From the NCBI GenBank assembly GCA_034435375.1, contig DAOTXR010000072.1:1-18050 (forward strand): a DNA stretch of 18,050 bases, read 5' to 3'. The DNA is from DAOTXR01 sp034435375 (GTDB taxonomy: Bacteria > Chloroflexota > Anaerolineae > Aggregatilineales > UBA3940). The notes beneath the pieces are model-generated. The model searched no databases. It was given only the letters and a program-made list of their open reading frames with translations, and was not told where the DNA came from. Each line of letters begins with the position of its first letter. The stretch's first letter is position 1. Positions 7,829 through 14,803 of this stretch are shown here, piece by piece. The position numbers and the translations under genes were made by a program.

Positions 7829-8194
7829 TTATTCCCCTGAGTCTGTATCTTCATCTTCGTCGCTGAACAACTCTTCTTCCTCCGAGGGCGCAGCGCCAGA
7901 CTGCGCCATGACCTCGATCATGCGCAGCATCACGATGTCACGGGCCAGCCTCCAATCGAAATACTGGGCGTCGCGCGGAGCAGTGAACGCCCGCACAAAC
8001 TCATCGGCGGTGATCAGGACCGTGCCATGCCCACTCCTGGCGCTGTCATCGGCAGCCCGCAGCAGAGTGCGCCGCCACGTGCTGTAGTCTCTCGCGCGCC
8101 CAAACTCGAAGTAGAAGCTCCTTTTCTTACGGAGGGCATACTCAGCAAAGCGGTCTCCAAGCTCACGTAGCAAATCCAGCAGCTCTTTTTCCAT
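7829..8194 (-). CDS. cas11b: Possible Cas11b small subunit from an internal cas8 start
   Basis: An in-frame ATG at codon 353 of cas8 is preceded by AAAGGTG with six bases between, a good Shine-Dalgarno match inside a coding region. The product would be 121 residues, starting MEKELLDLLRELGDRF, largely helical and ending in the acidic tail. Internal translation of small subunits from cas8b, cas8c and cas10d genes is established for types I-B, I-C and I-D. The length fits a Cas11. That it is made here is inference. Confidence 0.45.
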   Translation of the reverse strand: MEKELLDLLRELGDRFAEYALRKKRSFYFEFGRARDYSTWRRTLLRAADDSARSGHGTVLITADEFVRAFTAPRDAQYFDWRLARDIVMLRMIEVMAQSGAAPSEEEELFSDEDEDTDSGE

Positions 8195-9250
8195 GTTCAG
8201 CACCTTTCTCGCGTAAAGCTCAGTCAGCGGCCATGATGAAACCGGGCGAATGTGCTCCCGGAAGAAGCGACGTGCCTGCTGGGGCAGTCTGAACAGGTCT
8301 TCGTACAGACGGTTCCTGATCTGCTCCCGCTCTCCCTCCTCCTGCTCCTGCGGCCAGCCCCGCTTGATGGCCTGCTCCCACGCCTTCTGGCGCTCCGGTT
8401 GAGAAGCGTGCTCCGCCTCGACCAGAAACTCCATCACGCAGGAGGGCAGGTGGTCAATGCGAACGTTAGCCTTCTGGTTGTTGTTTGTAAAGGTGATCAG
8501 CGACAACGCCCCCTGAACGCTGCCTGGGTTTGCACGTTCCACGTCGCGCAAGATCTCAACCAGACGGGTGCGGGGGAAGCGCACCACTGGCCAGCTGGGC
8601 TGCCATGCCTGCTGATCGTCCTGCGATGCCTGCCGCTTGTCCAGCAACGCCTGCTGAAACAAAATCCGATTGCGTTTGACTGTCCTGCGCACCAGCTTGA
8701 GCAGCAGCGACTCGCTGCCCCCGTGCACTACCATGAGCTGTCCTCCCACTCTCGTCGCGCCAAGGGGGAGGGTGTGCACGGCCAGCAAGCAGATTCCGCA
8801 CACAGGCACGCCAATCGCGCCAGCCGGGCTGAAGTTGGGAAAGCGCCCCGTGAGCAAGGGCACCCGTGCTCGTGAGACCCGTCTGAATGCAGGCTGGCTA
8901 CAGAAGATGCACTCCTCGCCGGGCAGCGACTCGGTTTGCTGGAAGGCGTACAATGTCTGCGCCAGTTCCTGAGCCAGTTTGGCAGAGGCCTCCGCCGGGT
9001 CCTCCGGGAGCTTGTAGGGCGGCGTAAAGGCTGAATTGGGGAACAGGAAGTTGTGCAGAAACGCCGCGAACCTTCCCCGCTTCAGCAGGCCAGTGGCGGG
9101 GTCAGTCTCCACGAATACCAGGTCGCGCAGTTCGTCTGCTGCCGCAGAGAGGTCTTCAAAGGTTAGTTCTTCCGGCCCATTCTTCTGAGCCATCGCTACC
9201 AGCGTGGCAATCCCGGTGTCAACCAGAGGGTGGCCTGTATATCTGAGCAT
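7829..9250 (-). CDS. cas8b1: Cascade large subunit Cas8b1/Cst1 (CXXC-CXXC family)
   Basis: A 473-residue large subunit, expected to recognise the PAM and position target DNA. The start MLRYTGHPLVDTGIATL is typical of Cst1. A zinc-finger-like pair of motifs, CIFC at 114-117 and CGIC at 151-154, defines the CXXC-CXXC family. The last 20 or so residues are strongly acidic (SEEEELFSDEDEDTDSGE). I prefer the ATG at 9250 to the GTG at 9256 because a run of six G lies nine bases ahead of it and the family N-terminus fits. It is the first gene of the operon, where cas6 is usually upstream; here the next gene is divergent dsbA. It may encode a second product from an internal start at 8194. Confidence 0.9.
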   Translation of the reverse strand: MLRYTGHPLVDTGIATLVAMAQKNGPEELTFEDLSAAADELRDLVFVETDPATGLLKRGRFAAFLHNFLFPNSAFTPPYKLPEDPAEASAKLAQELAQTLYAFQQTESLPGEECIFCSQPAFRRVSRARVPLLTGRFPNFSPAGAIGVPVCGICLLAVHTLPLGATRVGGQLMVVHGGSESLLLKLVRRTVKRNRILFQQALLDKRQASQDDQQAWQPSWPVVRFPRTRLVEILRDVERANPGSVQGALSLITFTNNNQKANVRIDHLPSCVMEFLVEAEHASQPERQKAWEQAIKRGWPQEQEEGEREQIRNRLYEDLFRLPQQARRFFREHIRPVSSWPLTELYARKVLNMEKELLDLLRELGDRFAEYALRKKRSFYFEFGRARDYSTWRRTLLRAADDSARSGHGTVLITADEFVRAFTAPRDAQYFDWRLARDIVMLRMIEVMAQSGAAPSEEEELFSDEDEDTDSGE

Positions 9251-9341
9251 ATTCACCGTCCCCCCAAGGTCCTTACTGAGGCTGGTCTGTTTCTTTGAGA
9301 GAAATCGATAAATAAATGAGGAAATAATGTCTGACAGTTAC

Positions 9342-9372
9342 ATTATAATCGATATATCATAATCGATATATC
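9342..9372. promoter_or_regulatory. AT-rich control region with 14-bp tandem repeat and two-way -10 box
   Basis: ATTATAAT at 9342-9349 is a palindrome that yields TATAAT on the minus strand (9342-9347) and on the plus strand (9344-9349). It runs into two perfect head-to-tail copies of ATAATCGATATATC (9345-9358 and 9359-9372), each containing ATCGAT and GATATATC palindromes. No convincing -35 hexamer is visible on either strand. A minus-strand start would lie about 85 bases ahead of cas8. The tandem repeat looks like a paired operator for the cas promoter. Confidence 0.5.
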
Positions 9373-9412
9373 TCCGAACGCTCTCAGGTTAACATCGCAC
9401 CGATCGGGGCAC

Positions 9413-9434
9413 ATCCGGAGAAGTCCGGATTTTT
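9413..9434 (+). terminator. Intrinsic terminator in the cas8-dsbA gap
   Basis: ATCCGGA (9413-9419), a four-base loop GAAG and TCCGGAT (9424-9430) form a perfect 7-bp stem followed by TTTTT. The T run exists only on the plus strand, so it would stop plus-strand transcription starting within the intergenic region. No plus-strand gene lies upstream of it for more than 7 kb. Confidence 0.5.
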
Positions 9435-9587
9435 CACGCTTTCACGAGGACATGTGCATCAACTGCATCCCTGTCTTGCTGCGCTTGCCTCTTCCTGTCC
9501 AGTCACTTGCCCCTTGACCCCAATCCGGATACTATCTTGCTGATACGGCTGACGTTTATCGAATTGTTGCCCAAAATGAGGAGCGCG

Positions 9588-10337
9588 ATGACCCAGTTTC
9601 CTGCATCAGATAGTGAGTACATCGTTATCAGACGATCTTGGTTAGTTGCGATTGTCGTTGGAATGGTCGGTTTCGTCCTGGGGGGAATCGTAACTTACAT
9701 CGTGGCCTTCACCAGCTTCCAGGCAGGCCGTCAGCAGGCTATCGACGCCGTCCAGACGGCGCTGGCTCAGGCTCCGACGGCAGCCCAGGCCGGTGCGGCC
9801 CAGCCGTCCGAGCTGCCTGTGCGTGTGGACAATGTGAGCGCGGACGATGACCCCGCCATCGGGCCGGACAATGCCCCCATCCAGATCGTCGAGTTCAGCG
9901 ACTTTCGCTGCCCCTACTGCAAACGTTTCCGCGACGAGACGCTCCCAGCCCTGCTTGAGCAATATGGTGACCAGATTCGCTTCGTCTACCGCGATTTCGC
10001 GGTTGTGGGGGGCGAGACGGCTGCCGAAGCTGCCGAGTGCGCCGACGACCTGGGCGAGTACTGGGAGTATCATGATGCCCTGTTTGAGAATCCGCAGGCT
10101 TATAGCACGTCTGACGACTATGTGGCGCTGGCCGAGAACCTGGGCCTGGACGCCCAGGCGTTTCGCCAATGCCTCGAATCGGGCAAGAACCGCGATGAGG
10201 TCATGAACGATTACAACGCCGGGCGATCCTACGGCGTCTCTGGCACGCCCACCTTCTTTATCAATGGCGTGAGGGTGGTGGGGGCGCAGCCGCTGGCATC
10301 ATTCCAGGGGGTCATTGAGGAGGAGCTGTCCAAGTGA
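9588..10337 (+). CDS. Membrane-anchored DsbA/thioredoxin-fold oxidoreductase
   Basis: A 249-residue DsbA-like protein (thioredoxin_4/BdbD type) expected to form or reshuffle disulfides outside the membrane. Residues 17-40 are one transmembrane anchor, then an alanine/glutamine-rich linker to about 80. The thioredoxin fold has the active site C108-P-Y-C111 after IVEFSDFR and the cis-proline at SGTPTFF (P221). C151 and C195 may form a second structural disulfide. I chose the ATG at 9588 because GAGGAG lies four bases ahead; ATG 9576 is an alternative. The gene diverges from cas8 and is probably unrelated to CRISPR function. A strong hairpin follows it. Confidence 0.9.
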   Translation: MTQFPASDSEYIVIRRSWLVAIVVGMVGFVLGGIVTYIVAFTSFQAGRQQAIDAVQTALAQAPTAAQAGAAQPSELPVRVDNVSADDDPAIGPDNAPIQIVEFSDFRCPYCKRFRDETLPALLEQYGDQIRFVYRDFAVVGGETAAEAAECADDLGEYWEYHDALFENPQAYSTSDDYVALAENLGLDAQAFRQCLESGKNRDEVMNDYNAGRSYGVSGTPTFFINGVRVVGAQPLASFQGVIEEELSK

Positions 10338-10373
10338 GGCGGTCTCGCCGGAGATCGCGTGGAGAGAAGGAGA

Positions 10374-10404
10374 AGTCCCGGCGTGCCAACGGCACGCTGG
10401 GACT
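10374..10404 (+). terminator. Long GC hairpin after the dsbA-like gene
   Basis: AGTCCCGGCGTGCC pairs with GGCACGCTGGGACT across a three-base AAC loop. This 14-bp stem has only one G-U pair. It lies 37 bases after the dsbA stop. No T run follows, so it may act as a U-less terminator or as an mRNA 3'-end stabiliser. Confidence 0.45.
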
Positions 10405-10465
10405 GCCTGGCATGGGGCCGCCTCCGCGCCCGTTTACAAAAGTTGGCCTGTCGTTTTGAGTCAGG

Positions 10466-11068
10466 ATGCATGGTGCGATGACACAGCAGCACATTTTCCC
10501 AGCGTCGGCCAGCGCCTGGCGCTCGATCAGCCGCACGGCTTATATTCTCTTTGGGGTAGGGGTGGCGCTCACTGCCTGCGGCGCGACGACCTTCGCCGTC
10601 GCCTTCGCTGGCGGCTCATCGCCTGCCTCTGGGCTGCTGCTGGCCTCTGGCGCGATTGGCTGCGTTGGTGTGGCAGGGCTGGTGGTGGCCACCGTGATGT
10701 TGGCTCGTCTCCGGCAGCCGATCCAGGTCGAGGTGACACCCCATCGGCTGATCTGGCGCGAGGGCAAGCGCATCGCCACGCTGGAGTACGAGGAGGTCGA
10801 GCGCGTGGAACTGGTGAAAGATAGCCAGCTATTTCCCGGCGGCCTGGTGCTGACCTATCCGGTGGTGCGCTTCATCGAGAACGACGGCGAGATGATGGAG
10901 TTTGAGGTCGCGTTTGAGGACAGGGGAATGGTGCATCACAGTCGGTTCGATGGGCTGGGGATTGCCCGCGCGGCTGTCCCGTATCTGACGCATGCGGTGA
11001 TCTCCCCAGCGCTGGACGAGTTCCTGCGGACTGGCGAGGTCGATGTAGATGCGCTGCCAGAGCGGTGA
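10466..11068 (+). CDS. Two-TM membrane protein with C-terminal soluble domain, unknown function
   Basis: I do not recognise this 200-residue protein. Residues 25-48 and 54-80 are two transmembrane helices. The remaining 120 residues alternate short strands (IQVEVTPHRLIWREGKRIATLEYEEVERVEL), which is reminiscent of a membrane-linked PH-like fold, and end in a helix. The start is uncertain: ATG 10466 has only weak upstream purines, and ATG 10478 (MTQQHIF) is an alternative. It lies 128 bases after the dsbA-like gene, beyond the hairpin, and 100 bases before the large glycosyltransferase, so it may have its own promoter. I see no clear promoter. Confidence 0.75.
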   Translation: MHGAMTQQHIFPASASAWRSISRTAYILFGVGVALTACGATTFAVAFAGGSSPASGLLLASGAIGCVGVAGLVVATVMLARLRQPIQVEVTPHRLIWREGKRIATLEYEEVERVELVKDSQLFPGGLVLTYPVVRFIENDGEMMEFEVAFEDRGMVHHSRFDGLGIARAAVPYLTHAVISPALDEFLRTGEVDVDALPER

Positions 11069-11168
11069 GGGTTCGGTGGTGCTTGGTTGGCGCACACTTC
11101 CGACGCTCATCTCTCTTTGTTCTGTGGGCTTTCTGCTCTCTGCTTCCTTTCTCAGAGCGTAGTTGCCG

Positions 11169-13556
11169 ATGATCTATAGACGGCGCGTTGAGCTGCTCAC
11201 GCTGTTCATGCTGCTGATCGTGGCCGCAGGTGTAGCCGTGTTGTTTGTCGACCGGCAACTCGACCTCAGCTACGTCACCTATCGCTACGCGCGTAACCTG
11301 GCGGCAGGACGGGGCTTTGCCTACAATCCCGGCGAGCCGGTGCTCAGCAACGTGGTCGCGCCGCTGTACGTGCTGATCCTGTCCCTCGGCGCGAATCTTG
11401 TCTCTGACCTGCCCCAGATGAGCAATCTGATCGGCAGCCTGGCCATCGCCGCCGGCAGCCTGGCGCTGTACGCGCTGATCTATGGCGCAGGCCCCCGCTT
11501 GGCGCACAAAGCTGTCGCCGCTGGGGCGGCGCTGCTCTATCTGACCTTTCCACTGCTGTGGGCTTCGCTCGGCCTGGATGTGGCGCTGTGGATGGCGCTG
11601 GGGCTGGCGGCAACATGGCTGTATGCCCGCGACAGGCTGGAGGGTGCAGCACTGCTGTTGGCGTTGGCCACGCTGATGCGCCCCGAGATCGGGGCTTTGG
11701 TGGCCATGCTGATCGCCGATGCAGTGCTGCGTGGACGCACCGCCAACCTGTTGCCGTTGGCGATCTACGGCGGCCTGGTGGCGCTTGGCCTGGTGTGGGT
11801 CGGGACAAGTGTGACGGGCGGTGGGCTGCTGCCGAGCCTGCCGCGCCCGCTGGCAGGGGCCGCTCCGCCGGATGCCATCGGTGTGAACGTGCTGGCCGGG
11901 CTGGATGCCCTGGCCAGGGCGCTGTGGGCCATCTCGCCGCTGTGGGCGGTGGTGCTGGGGTTGGCCGCGCTGGGCATCCTGCGCCTGCGCGATGTGCGCC
12001 AGGTGCAGGTGTTGGCCGGGTGGGCAGTGCTCCACCTGATCACATTGGCGTCGTTCCAGGCGGCGGTCTACCCCTGGCACTTCGCGCCGCTGGTGCCAGC
12101 CCTGGCCGCGATGGCCGCCCTGGGAGTGGACTGGGCAGCCTCGAAGATAGCGGCGTTTCCCGCTTTCCGCGCTGCGGAGTGGGGCCAGCCTGAGCCGGAT
12201 GAGATCGTAAATGAGGCCAGGGCGGGGCAGGTGACGCGGCTGGCTGCCAGCGCCAAAGCCGGTTCGCCTCGTGTGCGGGGGGTGGTTGGCGCGGTGGGCG
12301 CCCTGATAGCGCTCGCCGCCATGGGCATGTCGATAGTCCGGCTGGCAATCGCGCCGACCATCCAGGCCTCAGCCTGGCGCGCGCTCTCTGCTGCGCCTGT
12401 CGAACAGGGCTTTGTTGAGGCCGGGGCGTGGCTGTCCCATTACACTGCACCCGAAACGCGGGTTGGCGCAACCCGCATCGGAATCCTGGGCTACGACTCC
12501 GATCGGTTCCTGCTGGATTACAACGGTCTGCTCCAGCCGGAGATCGGCGCAGCCCGCCAGCGTGGCGATCAGTTGTGGTGGCTGCACGAATACCTGCCGC
12601 AAGCCCTCGTGGTGCGCGCTTCAGAGATCGAGGCGCTGGCCGACAACGGCAGCGGCCCCGATCCGTGGTTCGCAGCGACCTACGCCGAAGTGGCCCGTTT
12701 TCCGGCATCGCCCGAGTCGAGCGATGCGGTTGTGATCCTGGCCCGTACTGCCAACCTGCCGCCGCTAACCCCTCACCTGGTTGGCCTGGTGAATTATCCC
12801 GAAGGCATCGTGCTGAACGGCATCGCCACCGACTTCTCGCTCGACCCGCTCGACGCAGGCCGGATGGGGCGCATTCGGCTGGAGTGGCTGCTGGAGAAAC
12901 CGGTGGACGAACCCCGCTATGTGTCGATCGGGGTCCAGGGCCGTGACGGGACATACGCTGCATTGGGCGGCGGGCGGATGATTGACTTTCAGAACTGGCC
13001 GCAGCGCCGTCTGATCACCACCTATCACACACTCGACCTAGCGCCAGCGGTGTTGCCGGGGGTGTACGACGTGCAGGTAGGCATTGGCCCTGACCCGTTT
13101 GACCTGACCTGGCAGCCAGTAGCTATCGCCAAAGTGCCATTCCCGGAGGCGGCTTTTGTGGGCGCTGTCTCCGGCGCACGAGCCGAATTCGGCGATATTG
13201 CGCTGCTGGGGTACCGCCTGAGCAGCAACCCGGAGCAAGGGTTGGAAGTGCTGCTGATGTGGCAGGCCATCAACCCGCCGCGCGCCAACTATCGGATGTT
13301 TATTCAGGTGGTAGACGCGCAGGGCGCGTTAGCTGCGCAGGCGATCGTTGAGCCACATGGCGGCATGTATCCCACCTCGGTATGGTCGCCAGGAGAGCGC
13401 GTGCCCGACTTATACACGCTGGATACGCGCGACCTGCCGCCGGGTGAGTACACGGTGTATGCCGGGCTGCTGAATCCCGACGGAGGGCGGGTGATCACGC
13501 TGGATGGGCAAGATGCTGTGCTTGTCGGGCGGGTGATGATCAACCGGGAGCAGTGA
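11169..13556 (+). CDS. GT-C-type membrane glycosyltransferase-like protein
   Basis: A 795-residue protein with a multi-spanning N-terminal half (about nine or ten hydrophobic helices in residues 8-400) and a soluble C-terminal half. The first extracytoplasmic loop, with LDLSYVTYRYARNLAAGRGFAYNPGE, matches the loop of PMT/ArnT-like (GT39-related) enzymes that use polyprenyl-linked sugars. Many relatives have an acidic pair (DD) just before the tyrosine; here only D32 of that pair remains. The C-terminal part has two beta-sandwich-like segments. The second, with YPTSVWSPGERVPDLYTLDTRDLPPGEYTVYAGL, resembles domains in Chloroflexota membrane glycosyltransferases. I chose ATG 11169 over TTG 11163; the ribosome site is weak either way. 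Substrate unknown. Confidence 0.82.
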   Translation: MIYRRRVELLTLFMLLIVAAGVAVLFVDRQLDLSYVTYRYARNLAAGRGFAYNPGEPVLSNVVAPLYVLILSLGANLVSDLPQMSNLIGSLAIAAGSLALYALIYGAGPRLAHKAVAAGAALLYLTFPLLWASLGLDVALWMALGLAATWLYARDRLEGAALLLALATLMRPEIGALVAMLIADAVLRGRTANLLPLAIYGGLVALGLVWVGTSVTGGGLLPSLPRPLAGAAPPDAIGVNVLAGLDALARALWAISPLWAVVLGLAALGILRLRDVRQVQVLAGWAVLHLITLASFQAAVYPWHFAPLVPALAAMAALGVDWAASKIAAFPAFRAAEWGQPEPDEIVNEARAGQVTRLAASAKAGSPRVRGVVGAVGALIALAAMGMSIVRLAIAPTIQASAWRALSAAPVEQGFVEAGAWLSHYTAPETRVGATRIGILGYDSDRFLLDYNGLLQPEIGAARQRGDQLWWLHEYLPQALVVRASEIEALADNGSGPDPWFAATYAEVARFPASPESSDAVVILARTANLPPLTPHLVGLVNYPEGIVLNGIATDFSLDPLDAGRMGRIRLEWLLEKPVDEPRYVSIGVQGRDGTYAALGGGRMIDFQNWPQRRLITTYHTLDLAPAVLPGVYDVQVGIGPDPFDLTWQPVAIAKVPFPEAAFVGAVSGARAEFGDIALLGYRLSSNPEQGLEVLLMWQAINPPRANYRMFIQVVDAQGALAAQAIVEPHGGMYPTSVWSPGERVPDLYTLDTRDLPPGEYTVYAGLLNPDGGRVITLDGQDAVLVGRVMINREQ

Positions 13557-13631
13557 ATGGCGGCCCCCTGGCCCCTGCGCGACAGGGCTGAGGCGTATCT
13601 ACCACCGGACCCAGAGGTGAGTGAGGTGTAA
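13557..13631 (+). CDS. Possible 24-codon mini-ORF between the glycosyltransferase and yajC
   Basis: ATG follows the glycosyltransferase TGA with no gap (TGAATG). The frame runs 24 codons (MAAPWPLRDRAEAYLPPDPE...) and stops two bases before the yajC ATG. It fills the gap exactly and would couple translation of the two genes. No database-recognisable family is evident. It may be chance. Confidence 0.25.
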   Translation: MAAPWPLRDRAEAYLPPDPEVSEV

Positions 13632-13633
13632 CT

Positions 13634-13945
13634 ATGACCCTGCAAACCCTGCTCCTCGACCTGTTTGTGCTGGCGGTGTTCGGGGGCGCGATCTATTCGT
13701 TCCTGATTCTGCCGCGCCAGCGCGAGTTCAAGAAGCGGCAGCAGTTCGTGGCGGCGCTCCAGGTTGGAGCCACGGTGATCACCTACGGCGGCCTGATCGG
13801 AGTGGTGAAGGCAATCGACACTGAGCGCGGGTTGGTGGCGGTTGAGATCGCTGAGGGGGTCACGGCCAGGTTCCTGGCGGCGGCCATCATGGGCGAGTAC
13901 GATGCCGGAGCAATCGCCGACAGCACACGCCGGGCGCTGGGGTAG
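13634..13945 (+). CDS. yajC: YajC-like preprotein translocase subunit
   Basis: A 103-residue small membrane protein of the YajC family, an accessory of the SecDF-Sec translocon. One transmembrane helix (about residues 5-26) is followed by the typical LPRQREFKKRQQFVAAL basic helix. A compact beta domain follows: VGATVITYGGLIGVVKAI, then a glutamate-rich EIAEGVTARF strand. Length and order match YajC. The ATG has GAGGTG five bases ahead. The gene sits after the membrane glycosyltransferase rather than beside secD/secF, which are not in the window. It converges with the SDR gene, and no clear terminator is visible in the 45-base gap. Confidence 0.88.
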   Translation: MTLQTLLLDLFVLAVFGGAIYSFLILPRQREFKKRQQFVAALQVGATVITYGGLIGVVKAIDTERGLVAVEIAEGVTARFLAAAIMGEYDAGAIADSTRRALG

Positions 13946-13990
13946 GGGGCTATCTGGCTCTTCGACCGCAGTTGCTTTCGGCCAGCCTGC

Positions 13991-14803
13991 CTAACGCCCT
14001 CGCTCGACCGCGCGGCGGGCCATAGCATCCACCAGCCCTGGCGCGATCAGCCTGAGCCACTGCCCCACCTTGCCGCGCAGCGTCATCACGACCTGCCGTC
14101 TGCGGCGCGCCGTCGCCCGGATCACGATCCGGGCGCAGGTCTCGGTCGGCATGGCGCGGCGATAGTCAACGGTGTGGCTCTGGCCCAGCAGCCTGCCATC
14201 CGGGCCGATGTTGCGCTCGTGGATGCCGGTGGCGACGAAGCCGGGGAAGATGACCGTCACGCTGACGCCCGATCCCTGAAGCTCAATGCGGAGCGTGTCG
14301 AAAAAGCCGGTCAGGGCGTGTTTGCTGGCGACATAGCCGCTGTGGGCGGGGACGCCGGTTTTGCCGGCCAGGCTGGAGATCGCTGCCAGGCGGCCCCGCG
14401 TCTGGCGGAGATAGGGCAGCGCATAGCTGGTGCAATACACACTGCCCAGGTAGTTCACCCACATCAACTGCTGCATCACGTCAAGGTGCTGAAGCTCCTC
14501 AAAACGGGCCCACATGCCCATTCCGGCGTTGTTGATCAGGGTGTCGATCCGCCCATACTCAGCCACAGTTCGCTCAATGAGCGCGCGGCACTGAGCTTGA
14601 TCGGTCACATCGGTGGGCGCCACAATGGCCCTGCCGCCGCGCGCCCGACATTCGTCGGCAACCGCTTCGAGCCGGTCGGCGCTGCGAGCGGCGAGCGCCA
14701 GCCACGCCCCCTGGTCGGCCAACTGGCGGGCCAGCTCTGCCCCCAGCCCCAGCGACGCTCCGGTGATGATCACAACGTTGTCCTCGAAAGCGCGGCTGGT
14801 CAT
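13991..14803 (-). CDS. Short-chain dehydrogenase/reductase (SDR)
   Basis: A 270-residue classical SDR that uses NAD(P)H to oxidise or reduce a carbonyl/hydroxyl; the substrate cannot be told. The cofactor motif TGASLGLG is at 14-21 and NNAG at 91-94. The catalytic tetrad is N117, S144, Y157 and K161 (SGYVASK). R40 after the second strand (AARS) suggests NADP(H). The C-terminus is basic (RRRRQVV, later AMARRAVERGR), as in membrane-associated SDRs. The ATG overlaps the kinase stop upstream (ATGA), so the two genes are one transcription unit with coupled translation. Confidence 0.93.
   Translation of the reverse strand: MTSRAFEDNVVIITGASLGLGAELARQLADQGAWLALAARSADRLEAVADECRARGGRAIVAPTDVTDQAQCRALIERTVAEYGRIDTLINNAGMGMWARFEELQHLDVMQQLMWVNYLGSVYCTSYALPYLRQTRGRLAAISSLAGKTGVPAHSGYVASKHALTGFFDTLRIELQGSGVSVTVIFPGFVATGIHERNIGPDGRLLGQSHTVDYRRAMPTETCARIVIRATARRRRQVVMTLRGKVGQWLRLIAPGLVDAMARRAVERGR

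Noticed and set aside
9251..9587. A tracrRNA-like anti-repeat near cas8
   Set aside because: I compared the gap with both strands of the 38-base repeat and found no stretch of meaningful complementarity. Type I systems also do not use one.
10872..12963. Long minus-strand frames opposite the glycosyltransferase (402 and 307 codons)
   Set aside because: Their composition is dominated by Q/H/R and P/R, typical of shadow translation. The plus-strand frame has coherent membrane helices and known loop motifs.
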